Source: Niastella koreensis GR20-10
GTDB lineage: Bacteria > Bacteroidota > Bacteroidia > Chitinophagales > Chitinophagaceae
Assembly: GCF_000246855.1 (NCBI RefSeq)
Contig: NC_016609.1
Location: 3,968,001-4,032,000, forward strand
Direction: 5' to 3'
DNA length: 64,000 nucleotides
The stretch's first letter is position 1, and every line of letters starts with the position of its first letter. This document shows positions 43,562-52,464 of this stretch, one piece after another. A model generated the notes under the pieces. That model did no database searches. It saw only the letters and a list, made by a program, of their open reading frames with translations, and had not been told where the DNA came from. A program made the translations under genes and the position numbers.

Positions 43562-44566
43562 ATGAAAAAGAACCATGTAGTCACAATAATGACAGGCCTT
43601 TTCCTATCTCTTAATTTCACAGCTATCGCTCAAATCCCCTTGCCACCCCAGGTCCCCATCTGGGATGGCAACAAGGTGGAGCTGACATTGCACAAAGTAG
43701 CCACCGATGTATATGCTATTCAACCCACATCGGTAGAATCGGAAACCACGAAGGGTATTCCACAGGCCACCTCAGGCGGGTTTATCGTAGGCGATAAAGG
43801 GGTAATGCTGATAGAATGTTTCCTGAACAAAAGACTGTTCGAGCAGGAAATGAAATTGATCCGGTCGGTAACCAGCAAACCCATTTTGTACGCCGTAAAT
43901 ACAAGCGATCATGGCGACCACTGCTTCACTGATTATTTGTTACCCGCCAATACCCTCATCATTCAGAATGAGTTTGCCAAACAAAACCTGGCTAAGAATT
44001 TCGAGGGCATCAAACAGTTTATGATCATGCTGTTTGGGAAAGGGCGTGGCATTGAAGAAGCAACCTACCGGCCGGCAGACATAACCGTTGCCAAGAACAA
44101 TAAATTCACCGTTGACCTCGGCGGCGGCAAAACCGTTGAACTGATCAATACCGGTTCGGCGCAGTCACCCGCAGATCTTTTTGTATGGATGCCCACTGAA
44201 AAAGTGTTCTGGGCAGGCAATCCCTTTATTGCCGAAAGCCCTACCATTCCCTGGCTGTTTGACGGGTACTTCCTGGAACCCGCAGCCAATTTGAAAAAGA
44301 TGTATGATATGCTCCCCGATGATGCCATCATCATCCCCGGCCATGGCAGGATCACCAATAAAGCAGGCATAAAATATACCCTCGATTATGTGCAATCCCT
44401 CCGCCAACAGGTACAGGCAGCCGTACAAAAAGGGCTCACGCTTGAGCAAACAAAGCAAACAGTGACCATGAAGGAATATGACAAAGGGTATGAGCTGTTC
44501 AACTGGCTTCATTACAACTTCAACCTGCCCAACGCATATAAAGACATCAGCAACAACAAGCAGTAA
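43562..44566 (+). CDS. Secreted MBL-fold hydrolase with altered first zinc ligand
   Basis: The 334-residue protein has a signal peptide (about 1-24, TAIAQ) and a metallo-beta-lactamase fold (about 45-285). Instead of H-x-H-x-D-H it reads NTSDHGDHCF, so the first His is Ser. The later metal motifs look present (NTGSAQSPADLFVWMP, IIPGHGRI). It may bind one metal only, or be a variant hydrolase. The gene sits 36 bases after the epoxide-hydrolase-like gene, within the co-directional run, consistent with extracytoplasmic processing of an ester, lactone or similar substrate. Confidence 0.85.
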   Translation: MKKNHVVTIMTGLFLSLNFTAIAQIPLPPQVPIWDGNKVELTLHKVATDVYAIQPTSVESETTKGIPQATSGGFIVGDKGVMLIECFLNKRLFEQEMKLIRSVTSKPILYAVNTSDHGDHCFTDYLLPANTLIIQNEFAKQNLAKNFEGIKQFMIMLFGKGRGIEEATYRPADITVAKNNKFTVDLGGGKTVELINTGSAQSPADLFVWMPTEKVFWAGNPFIAESPTIPWLFDGYFLEPAANLKKMYDMLPDDAIIIPGHGRITNKAGIKYTLDYVQSLRQQVQAAVQKGLTLEQTKQTVTMKEYDKGYELFNWLHYNFNLPNAYKDISNNKQ

Positions 44567-44600
44567 TAACACATATAGAAAGTCCTCAAAAACAATAATC

Positions 44601-46367
44601 ATGAAAAAGCTTTTGCTTATTCTATTATACCTATGCCCGCTGCTGATTGCAGCACAGCAAAAAGCCGACCTCATCCTGATTAACGGCAAGATAGCCACCA
44701 TGGTGAAAGCCGGCGAATTCAAAGAGGCCGTAGCCATTAAAGACGGGATCATTGTAGATGCAGGCAGTTCCGCCTCCATACTTGCCAAATACAAAACGGA
44801 GAATACCCAGGTGGTAGATGCCAAAGGCAAAACGGTAGTGCCGGGGCTGAATGACAGTCACCTGCATGCCATCCGCGAAGGCCTGAACTATAATGCCGAA
44901 CTGCGTTGGGACGGAGTGACCTCGCTGAAACGCGCCATGGAAATGTTAAAAGAACAGGCAGCCCGCACCCCACCCGGTGTTTGGATAAAAGTAGTAGGTG
45001 GCTGGAACGAATACCAGTTTGACGAAAAAAGACAACCCACTATTGACGAGATCAACCAGGCGGTTCCGGATAAACCCGTATTTATTACTTACCTGTATGG
45101 GAAAGCGTTTGTAAATAAAAAGGGAATAGAGATTTTAAAATACGACAAGAATACAAAGTATGAAGGCAGCCTGGTTGAACTGGATGCCAATGGAAATCCA
45201 ACCGGCATGTTGTTCGCTAAGGAAACGCCTAAAGCCATTTACACCACGCTGGCGCTGACCACAAAACTTTCCCATGATGAAAGACTGAACTCCACCCTTC
45301 AATGGTACCATGAATTAAATAAATATGGCCTGACCAGTGTAGTGGACGCAGCCGGCGGCGGTCAGTTCTACGCCGATGATTATTCAATTGCCATAGAGCT
45401 GGCCAAAGCAGGTAAACTAACGCTGAGAACGGCTTATTACCTGTTTGCCCAGGTATATGGAAAAGAATTGCAGGACTATGAGAGCTGGGTGAAATCGGTA
45501 AAGCTCAAACAAAACGACAACATGCTTTTGGCCAATGGATTTGTAGCAGAAGGCGGCGGCGAAAACCTGGTAGCCAGTGCAGCCGACTTTGAAAATTTCC
45601 TGGAACCCAGAATTGTGTTGTCCGGTAAAATGGAGGCCGACCTGGAACCCATCATCCGGTTGTTCGTGCAGAACCGCTGGCCTTTCCGGTTACACGCCAC
45701 CTATGGCGAATCGATAGACCGGATGCTGACAGTGTTTGAAAAGATAAACAAAGAAACTCCCTTTAACGGGCTGCACTGGTTGTTTGACCATGCGGAAACA
45801 GTAACCGAACCCGAGCTGCAACGCATAAAGAAATTAGGCGGGGGTATTGCGGTACAGTTCAGGATGTATTACCAGGGCGAGCTGTATAAAAAAATGTATG
45901 GCGAGCCGGATCATCAGATCCCACCGATCAAAAAAATGATCCAGTTGGGCGTGCCCGTTGGATTGGGAACCGATGCCACCCGCATCTCCACCTTCAATCC
46001 CTGGATGAGCCTGCATTGGGCAACCACCGGAAAAACGATTGGCGGCTACCAGTTCTGGCCACAAAAGGATGTATTGACCAGGTTTGAAGCCTTGCAATTA
46101 TATACCACCGGCAGCGCCTGGGTAAGCGGCGAAGAAAAGCTAAAGGGTAAAATAGCAAAAGGCCAGTATGCTGACCTGGTAATACTCAACAAGGATTATT
46201 TCTCTATTCCTGTAGACGACATCAGGTCCATTCATGCCGAGTGTACTATCGTGAATGGCAAACCGGTTTATGGCGAAGGCGAGTATTCTAACCTGGATGC
46301 ATCGCCACCTGCTGTTATCCCCGACTGGAGCCCCGTAAAATATTATGGAGGGTATCAAAACAAATAG
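44601..46367 (+). CDS. Secreted amidohydrolase (YtcJ-like, amidohydrolase_3)
   Basis: The 588-residue protein starts at the ATG at 44601 with a signal peptide (MKKLLLILLYLCPLLIAAQQ). The amidohydrolase fold shows DLILINGKIATM and VVPGLNDSHLHAIREG with the metal-binding H-x-H. Later come the His-containing HWLFDHAETV and VGLGTDATRISTFNPWMS, with a final KIAKGQYADLVILNKDYF. It is homologous to YtcJ-type hydrolases of unknown substrate. It sits 34 bases after the MBL gene and 1 base before the DoxX gene. Confidence 0.9.
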   Translation: MKKLLLILLYLCPLLIAAQQKADLILINGKIATMVKAGEFKEAVAIKDGIIVDAGSSASILAKYKTENTQVVDAKGKTVVPGLNDSHLHAIREGLNYNAELRWDGVTSLKRAMEMLKEQAARTPPGVWIKVVGGWNEYQFDEKRQPTIDEINQAVPDKPVFITYLYGKAFVNKKGIEILKYDKNTKYEGSLVELDANGNPTGMLFAKETPKAIYTTLALTTKLSHDERLNSTLQWYHELNKYGLTSVVDAAGGGQFYADDYSIAIELAKAGKLTLRTAYYLFAQVYGKELQDYESWVKSVKLKQNDNMLLANGFVAEGGGENLVASAADFENFLEPRIVLSGKMEADLEPIIRLFVQNRWPFRLHATYGESIDRMLTVFEKINKETPFNGLHWLFDHAETVTEPELQRIKKLGGGIAVQFRMYYQGELYKKMYGEPDHQIPPIKKMIQLGVPVGLGTDATRISTFNPWMSLHWATTGKTIGGYQFWPQKDVLTRFEALQLYTTGSAWVSGEEKLKGKIAKGQYADLVILNKDYFSIPVDDIRSIHAECTIVNGKPVYGEGEYSNLDASPPAVIPDWSPVKYYGGYQNK

Positions 46368-46368
46368 T

Positions 46369-46803
46369 ATGAAAAAGTTACTCGCGAAAACGCTCAGCCC
46401 CCATCCCCGGCCGGTTGTTTTTGATTGGGGCATGCTCCTGCTGCGGGTGGCAGCCTCCCTGGAAATTGCCATCGTTCATGGGTTCAAAAAGATTGGCGTA
46501 GGCGTAGCACAGGCTGAAAACATTCCTAATCCGCTGCACCTGCCGGAGGCATTCAATAATGTGTTTGCCATTGCGGCTAACATCGTGTTTCCCTTTTTTG
46601 TGTTGACAGGCTTTTTCACACGATTGTCGACCCTGCCTACCCTTGCGGTTACGCTCACGGGATATTTCGTAGTGCACTGGAATGATTCGCTTTTAGAAAA
46701 GGATACGCCTTTCATCTACAGCCTGATCTTCCTGGTGATTTTGATCCTTGGGCCCGGTAAATATTCAGTAGACAATTCACTTTCCAAAAAACTATCAGCA
46801 TGA
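46369..46803 (+). CDS. DoxX-family membrane protein
   Basis: The 144-residue protein starts at the ATG at 46369, one base after the amidohydrolase stop. It has four hydrophobic helices and the DoxX pattern (WGMLLLRVAASLEIAIVHGF, NIVFPFFVLTGFFTRLSTLP, FIYSLIFLVILILGPGKYS). DoxX proteins are small inner-membrane proteins often found beside oxidoreductases, with a role in thiol or quinone-linked redox in some cases. Its function here is open. It overlaps the next gene by 4 bases (ATGA), so translational coupling is likely. Confidence 0.88.
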   Translation: MKKLLAKTLSPHPRPVVFDWGMLLLRVAASLEIAIVHGFKKIGVGVAQAENIPNPLHLPEAFNNVFAIAANIVFPFFVLTGFFTRLSTLPTLAVTLTGYFVVHWNDSLLEKDTPFIYSLIFLVILILGPGKYSVDNSLSKKLSA

Positions 46804-47240
46804 AATATATCTGGATCATTATGGCGCTGTTATCCGGAGCTTTTCTTCCGATCCAGGGCGGTATCAATTCCCGGCTCGGTAAAGAAATCGCAAGTCCGGT
46901 ACATGCTTCATTGATCTCATTTTTAGTAGGCGCCGTTGTGTTGTTCACTTATACCCTCATCATGCGTCAGCCGGTACAAATAAGCGGTTTGAAAAATGCG
47001 CCTTTATACCTCTGGAGTGGCGGTTTGTTAGGCGCATTTTATGTAACGGTCATAATCCTGGCCTTTCCTAAAATTGGTCCGGCCCTCACCTTCGGGCTGG
47101 TCGTAGCCGGACAAATGATCATCTCTATCATCCTGGACCATTTCAATATCCTGGTGGCCCAACCGCACCCGGTTAATATCTGGAAAGTATTGGGCGTTTT
47201 GCTCGTGATCACCGGAGTAATAATTGTCAGAAAATCTTAA
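46800..47240 (+). CDS. YdcZ-type DMT superfamily membrane protein
   Basis: The 146-residue protein has five predicted helices and the DUF606/YdcZ pattern (LLSGAFLPIQGGINSRLGKE, SFLVGAVVLFTYTLIM, FPKIGPALTFGLVVAGQMII, VLGVLLVITGVIIV). This is a half-length DMT transporter type that probably works as a homodimer. Its substrate is unknown; a role in uptake or export of the pathway substrate or product is possible. It is coupled to the DoxX gene and the porin gene follows by 2 bases. Confidence 0.88.
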   Translation: MKYIWIIMALLSGAFLPIQGGINSRLGKEIASPVHASLISFLVGAVVLFTYTLIMRQPVQISGLKNAPLYLWSGGLLGAFYVTVIILAFPKIGPALTFGLVVAGQMIISIILDHFNILVAQPHPVNIWKVLGVLLVITGVIIVRKS

Positions 47241-47242
47241 AC

Positions 47243-48619
47243 ATGAAAGCACTACTAGCCATCTCCCTGTTTCTTTTATTATTATCAGGGGCCTATGCGC
47301 AATCGATACCTGCGTTCAAACAACTCCGGTATGACGAGGATTACTACAGCCTGAAACAGGACAGCAACCCGAACTGGTATAAGAAAACCAAGTTCAATCC
47401 CCTTTCAAAGAATGGCAATACGTATGTCAGTTTTGGGGGCGACATCCGGTATCAATACCAGTGGTTCAAAAATGAGAACTGGGGAGAATCGCCCCAGGAC
47501 AACGACGGGTTTATTCTTACCCGCACGCTGGCGCATGCCGACTTTCATGCAGGCAGTCATTTCAGAACGTTTGTGCAGCTGCAAAGCAGTTTCGCCAACG
47601 GCAGGGCAACCACGCCATCACCCGTAGAAGAAAACCAGTTGGACCTGCACCAGGCGTTCGCCGATCTGGCATTTCCGCTGAAGGATGAACAGTCGCTAAC
47701 GATCAGGGTTGGCCGGCAGGAATTGTTATACGGCTCGCAAAGACTGGTAGCTGTCCGGGATGGGCCTAATAACCGGCAATCATTCGACGCTGCCCGGTTG
47801 TTGTACACCCATCCGGGCTGGAAGGCCGACGTGTTCTTCTCGCATTTTGTACAGTCGAAACAACAGATCTTCGATGATGGCTTTAAGAATAATACCCGGT
47901 TCTGGGGCGCTTACCTGGTTAAGAACAAGGTACCCATCCTGAATAATGTCGATCTCTATTACTTCGGGCTTTTGAGGAACAATGCAAAATTCGATGATGG
48001 TGCTGGAAGGGAACTAAGACACTCCGTAGGCAGCAGGATCTGGTCGGCTAAAAAGTTCTGGCGATACGATGTTGAAGGGTTGTATCAGTTCGGCGGTTTT
48101 GCCGGCAAAACAATCTCTGCCTGGACATTCTCGGTTAACACCGGTTATAAGTTTGCAAACACTTTACTGAAACCGGAACTGGGAATAAAAACAGAGCTCA
48201 TCAGCGGCGATGCAAAGTATAATGATAACAAACTGCAAACTTTTAACCCGCTGTTCCCACGCGGCGGTTACTTTGGGTTGGTATCATTGATCGGCCCTTC
48301 CAACCTGTGCGATATCCATCCATCTTTATCACTCGATCTGTCGCGCAGGCTGTTCTTTGGCCTCGACTATGATCTTTTCTGGCGTTACAGCAGGTATGAT
48401 GGCATTTATGGGCCCAATGTGGCCATGATCTATTCAGGAAAAAAGAGTGATCAAAAATCCATAGGGCGGCAGTATTCAAATACCCTGGAATACATTCCCA
48501 ACAACTACCTGTATTTCCGCGTGGAATTTACCTGGTTCAAGGCCAGTGATTTCCTCCAGGATGTTGGCCCGGGTAAAAACATTTTGTTCACAGCCGTAAC
48601 GGCTCAACTTAAGTTTTAA
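47243..48619 (+). CDS. Alginate-export-family outer-membrane porin
   Basis: The 458-residue protein has a signal peptide (about 1-19, AYAQS) and the alginate_exp beta-barrel pattern. The start has FGGDIRYQYQWFKNENWG, and FILTRTLAHADFHAG and VGRQELLYGSQRLVAVRDG follow. The end is LEYIPNNYLYFRVEFTWFK and FTAVTAQLKF with a C-terminal Phe. Related proteins form anion- or polymer-selective outer-membrane pores. Uptake of the cluster substrate is more likely than alginate export here, as no alginate genes are near (inference). Confidence 0.9.
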   Translation: MKALLAISLFLLLLSGAYAQSIPAFKQLRYDEDYYSLKQDSNPNWYKKTKFNPLSKNGNTYVSFGGDIRYQYQWFKNENWGESPQDNDGFILTRTLAHADFHAGSHFRTFVQLQSSFANGRATTPSPVEENQLDLHQAFADLAFPLKDEQSLTIRVGRQELLYGSQRLVAVRDGPNNRQSFDAARLLYTHPGWKADVFFSHFVQSKQQIFDDGFKNNTRFWGAYLVKNKVPILNNVDLYYFGLLRNNAKFDDGAGRELRHSVGSRIWSAKKFWRYDVEGLYQFGGFAGKTISAWTFSVNTGYKFANTLLKPELGIKTELISGDAKYNDNKLQTFNPLFPRGGYFGLVSLIGPSNLCDIHPSLSLDLSRRLFFGLDYDLFWRYSRYDGIYGPNVAMIYSGKKSDQKSIGRQYSNTLEYIPNNYLYFRVEFTWFKASDFLQDVGPGKNILFTAVTAQLKF

Positions 48620-48646
48620 CGCTTTTATCAAATAACACTATCAAAC

Positions 48647-49408
48647 ATGAAAAAGCTTATTCATTCCACCTTATTATCCATTTTACTTTTAACCATTTCA
48701 ATTATGACAAACGCACAAACTCCAACAGGCGTCAAAAACGTCGTGATCGTTCACGGAGCTTTTGCCGATGGCTCCGGCTGGCAAAACGTATATGAGCTGC
48801 TTACCAAACAGGGGTACCATGTTACCATTGTTCAAAATCCATTATCATCTTTAAACGATGATGTGGCCGCTACTACCAGGATCCTCGACAAACAGGATGG
48901 ACCTACCGTGTTGGTTGGCCATTCCTGGGGCGGATCGGTTATAACCCAGGCCGGTGTTCATCCTAAAGTGGCCGCGCTCGTATATGTAGCAGCCTTTGTA
49001 CCCGAGGTTAATGAAACCACGCTCGATCTTATCAAAACAGCTCCGCCTGCAACCGAGAATGGTATTCTTCCTCCCGATGACAAGGGTTTTATATTTTACG
49101 ACAAACAAAAGTTCCATGCAGGTTTTGCCGCCGATGTTCCAAAGGAAAAAGCGGAATTCATGTATGCATCACAAGGGCCGATTGCGGCACAATCCTTTGT
49201 TACCCCGTTAACCCAGGCAGCCTGGAAAACAAAACCATCGTTTGCGATTGTAGCAGCAGAAGATAAAAGCATCAACCCCGACATCGAGCGGTTCATGTAT
49301 AAAAGAGCAGGATCAAAGGTTACCGAGTTACACGGCAGCCATGCTATTTATATGTCAAAGCCAAAAGAAGTGGCCGAAGTGATTGAAATGGCAGCAAAAG
49401 GGAAATAA
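48647..49408 (+). CDS. Secreted alpha/beta hydrolase
   Basis: The 253-residue protein has a signal peptide (about 1-24, ending MTNAQT). The core has VVIVHGAFADGSGWQNVYEL, the nucleophile elbow VLVGHSWGGSV (G-x-S-x-G), VAAEDKSINPD and the C-terminal SHAIYMSKPKE with the His. It resembles the salicylate-esterase/hydroxynitrile-lyase-like subfamily (AB hydrolase 6). It is the last gene of the run and is followed by a strong hairpin, so it closes the operon. Confidence 0.9.
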   Translation: MKKLIHSTLLSILLLTISIMTNAQTPTGVKNVVIVHGAFADGSGWQNVYELLTKQGYHVTIVQNPLSSLNDDVAATTRILDKQDGPTVLVGHSWGGSVITQAGVHPKVAALVYVAAFVPEVNETTLDLIKTAPPATENGILPPDDKGFIFYDKQKFHAGFAADVPKEKAEFMYASQGPIAAQSFVTPLTQAAWKTKPSFAIVAAEDKSINPDIERFMYKRAGSKVTELHGSHAIYMSKPKEVAEVIEMAAKGK

Positions 49409-49431
49409 GATATAAGGGTCACATGAGAATA

Positions 49432-49471
49432 AAAAAGGACCGCCTCAAAAGTAATTTGAGGCGGTCCTTTT
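49432..49471. terminator. Strong bidirectional terminator after the catabolic run
   Basis: GGACCGCCTCAAA (49437-49449) and TTTGAGGCGGTCC (49455-49467) form a perfect 13-bp stem with loop AGTAA, flanked by A and T runs on both sides. It lies about 25 bases past the hydrolase stop. Confidence 0.95.
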
Positions 49472-49617
49472 CATTTTCCATACTCAATACCGTACACTTT
49501 TGTAACGAAAGCGAACATGGGAGAAACAAGGCTCACATCAATATATAATTGATTGTCAAAGCAGTAACAACCTGGCATTTGCTTCGTGGTGATTTATGAT
49601 CCAGCAATTAAAAAAAT

Positions 49618-52026
49618 ATGTTCCGAACCTGGTTCAAAACCGCCGTCAGAAGCTTTACAAATAATAAAGTTTTCTCCTTCATCAATATCTTTGGTTTAGC
49701 CATTGGCTTAACCTGTTTTGTGCTGATCGCAATTTTTATTTTCAATGAACTGAGTTATGATCGCTACTCAGCCAACGCAAAAGATATTTATCGTATAAAC
49801 TTATCAACAATCGGCAATGGCAATGTTGCTGTTTATCCAAATGTTGACTATGCTGTTGGCGAGGGAATGAAAAACGCTTTTCCTGAGATAAAAGAATTTG
49901 CAAGATTGTCGCCGGCTACTGATTTTGTAAAATACGACGACAGGAAATTCAAAGAAGACAAGCTTGCCTTTGCAGATTCAAATTTCCTGCAACTGTTTTC
50001 TATTCCTTTATTGGAAGGAAATAACAAAGACGCCCTCGTTCAGCCAAACAGTGTTGTTATTTCAAAGACCCTGGCAAAAAAATATTTTGGAAATGCGGAT
50101 CCTATTGGTAAAACCCTGGTAATCGGCTTGCATGATGCGCTGTATACAGTAACCGGGGTGTTTGACAAAGTTCCGGATAATTCTCATTTTCATTTTGAAG
50201 CGTTCTTAAGCATCACATCATGGCATGTAACAAAACCAAGCTGGAGCAACTTAGGTCTGTACACTTATTTGTTACTGAATAAAAATGTTGATCCGAAAAA
50301 ATTAGCGGCTAAATTTCCGGTGTTGGTTGCCCAATATGTTGTGCCGGAAGTGCAGCATGATATGGGCATAAGTTTGGCTGAAGCACAGAAATCAGTCAAT
50401 ACATTTATTTTTTCATTACAACCGCTTGAAAATATCCATCTTTACTCACACACCAAATATGAAATTGACCCAGGCGGCGACATACAATATGTTACAATTT
50501 TTTCTGTGCTTGCGGTGTTTGTTTTATTGCTTGCCTGTATAAACTTCACTAATCTTTCCATTGCCCGTTCAGTAAAAAGAGCCAAAGAAGTGGGCATACG
50601 CAAAGTAATGGGTTCTGCCAGATGGCAATTGGTAAAGCAGTTCCTTTCTGAGTCGGTATTATTGAGCTTTTGCGCCATGTTTGTTGCCGTTCTTTTCCTG
50701 TTTGTGTTACTTCCCTTTTTTAACCAGCTTTCAGGCAAACAAATAAGTATCGGTTATTTGTTGAATTATAAATTCTTACTTGCATTGATCGCCTTGTTGT
50801 TCCTGGTTGGGATACTGGCAGGTATTTACCCTTCATTCTTTTTATCAGGATTCAATCCAGTCACCGTTTTAAAAGGCGCTCCGGGAACAGGGCGCCATAA
50901 AAGTCATCTGCGCGGCGGGTTGATCGTGTTTCAGTTTTTTGTTTCAACAACGTTGATTATTTCCACCCTCATCGTTTACCGGCAATTGCGCTATATGCAA
51001 AACAAGAACCTGGGTTATGAAAAAGAACAGGTTTTGTTTTTGCCCGACGGAAGGCTGATGGGCGACAACCAGGAAGCATTTAAGCAAAGCGTGTTGAAAG
51101 ATAGCCGTGTCGTTGCTGCCACCATTGCGAGATCCGTTCCGGCCGACAATTTTATAGATGGAACAGAGGTATACCCCGTAAATGAAAAAGGCAATGGCAC
51201 AGAGATCCACATGAACATTTATCATGTCGACTATGACTATGTGAAAACACTGGGTATTCAAATGCAAAAGGGAAGATATTTTTCGGAAGATTTCGGTTCA
51301 GACAGCAGCGCTGCGGTAGTTAACGAAGCTGCAGTAAAGGAATTGGGATGGAGCAATACAGATCCTATTGGCAGGACCATTGTACGTTCGGGACGGCAGG
51401 CGTTTAAAATTGTGGGAGTGATGAAAGACTTTAACTACACATCAGCCAAACAAAAAGTTGCGCCCTTAATGATGTTGCTGGGTGGAAACCGCGGTGGCTT
51501 CGTCATTAAAATAAAAACGGCCGATGTAGCCGGATTTTTAGCTGCGCTTAAGGAAAAGTGGAATTCATTCAATCCGCAAGGCCCCCTGAACTATGTTTTT
51601 TTAGATGAAAAGTTTGCAGCCATGTATGCCGGCGAGATCAGAACGCAACAAATATTCTTTGTATTCGCCATCGTTGCCATTATTATTGCAAGCCTGGGAT
51701 TATTCGGACTTTCTGCCTTTGTAATTGAACAACGCACAAAAGAGATCGGCATCCATAAAGTATTGGGTGCGTCTGTGCAAAATGTACTATTGCTGGTATC
51801 AAAGGAGTTTTTGTGGCTTATTGTTATCGCATTTGTTATTTCCATTCCTGTAACCTGGTGGAGCATGCATAAATGGCTGGAGAATTATGCATACAGAATA
51901 AACATAGGCTTGGCAGTATTTGTCATTGGCGGATTGGCCGCAACATTGATAGCCGTGCTTACCATCAGCTATCAATCCATCAGGGCGGCAACGGCAAACC
52001 CGGTGAAAAATCTGAGAACGGAATAG
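49618..52026 (+). CDS. FtsX/MacB-type ABC transporter permease
   Basis: The 802-residue protein has the same domain order as the permease at 25803. It runs from MFRTWFKTAVRSFTNNKVFS into an N-terminal helix, a MacB periplasmic core (about 50-240), the first FtsX domain with INFTNLSIARSVKRAKEVG and a second periplasmic part. The last FtsX domain has EQRTKEIGIHKVLGAS and ends NPVKNLRTE. It shares the SINIFGLAIG and KEVGIRKV motifs with its paralogue at moderate similarity, so it is an old duplicate or a different subfamily. No ATPase gene is adjacent. Confidence 0.92.
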   Translation: MFRTWFKTAVRSFTNNKVFSFINIFGLAIGLTCFVLIAIFIFNELSYDRYSANAKDIYRINLSTIGNGNVAVYPNVDYAVGEGMKNAFPEIKEFARLSPATDFVKYDDRKFKEDKLAFADSNFLQLFSIPLLEGNNKDALVQPNSVVISKTLAKKYFGNADPIGKTLVIGLHDALYTVTGVFDKVPDNSHFHFEAFLSITSWHVTKPSWSNLGLYTYLLLNKNVDPKKLAAKFPVLVAQYVVPEVQHDMGISLAEAQKSVNTFIFSLQPLENIHLYSHTKYEIDPGGDIQYVTIFSVLAVFVLLLACINFTNLSIARSVKRAKEVGIRKVMGSARWQLVKQFLSESVLLSFCAMFVAVLFLFVLLPFFNQLSGKQISIGYLLNYKFLLALIALLFLVGILAGIYPSFFLSGFNPVTVLKGAPGTGRHKSHLRGGLIVFQFFVSTTLIISTLIVYRQLRYMQNKNLGYEKEQVLFLPDGRLMGDNQEAFKQSVLKDSRVVAATIARSVPADNFIDGTEVYPVNEKGNGTEIHMNIYHVDYDYVKTLGIQMQKGRYFSEDFGSDSSAAVVNEAAVKELGWSNTDPIGRTIVRSGRQAFKIVGVMKDFNYTSAKQKVAPLMMLLGGNRGGFVIKIKTADVAGFLAALKEKWNSFNPQGPLNYVFLDEKFAAMYAGEIRTQQIFFVFAIVAIIIASLGLFGLSAFVIEQRTKEIGIHKVLGASVQNVLLLVSKEFLWLIVIAFVISIPVTWWSMHKWLENYAYRINIGLAVFVIGGLAATLIAVLTISYQSIRAATANPVKNLRTE

Positions 52027-52075
52027 AATACTTACCTTTAAGCAAGGCTTCTCAAACACCTTTAAAAAATCCACC

Positions 52076-52456
52076 ATGGCAAACGAATTTATGCTGTACA
52101 TCCGCAATGCCGGTGATGCAAAGGCAAACCTCTCTGCCGACGAGCATTTGAAGTTTATAAAACAGTGCGAAGTATATATTGAGCAATTAAAGTCAAAGGG
52201 CAAACTCATAGCAGCGCAGCCATTATTACGCGAAGGTTGTATTATTACAAAAAATGACAATACCTGGAACACTTCATTAGTCGATCCCACCAAAGAGATC
52301 CAGGTAGGTTATTACCACATCCAGGCAGACAGCGTTGACGAGGCGATCGAGATCGCCAAACAAAATCCTGAATTTGCCTTTGTTCCAACAGCCAGTATTG
52401 AAGTGAGACCTGTAAAGACAAAAGAAGCGCAGACCAATTTTGTTTATCCGAAATAA
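52076..52456 (+). CDS. YCII-related-domain protein
   Basis: The 126-residue protein has the YCII/DGPF-type ferredoxin-like fold: MANEFMLYIRNAGD, a helix with HLKFIKQCEVYIEQLKSKG, QVGYYHIQADSVDEAIEIAK and PTASIEVRPVK. Family members are small proteins of unclear role, some linked to ECF-sigma genes. It starts 49 bases after the permease stop and converges with the MFS gene, with an 8-base gap. Confidence 0.85.
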   Translation: MANEFMLYIRNAGDAKANLSADEHLKFIKQCEVYIEQLKSKGKLIAAQPLLREGCIITKNDNTWNTSLVDPTKEIQVGYYHIQADSVDEAIEIAKQNPEFAFVPTASIEVRPVKTKEAQTNFVYPK

Positions 52457-52464
52457 GAACAGTT

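Noticed and set aside
44165-44830. A 221-codon minus-strand frame across the MBL and amidohydrolase genes
   Set aside because: It is antisense to two well-supported genes and lacks any domain.
49573-49587. Sigma-54-like site TGGCATTTGCTTCGT before the second permease
   Set aside because: The -12 part departs from the GC consensus; it is mentioned only as support for the first site, not as a feature.
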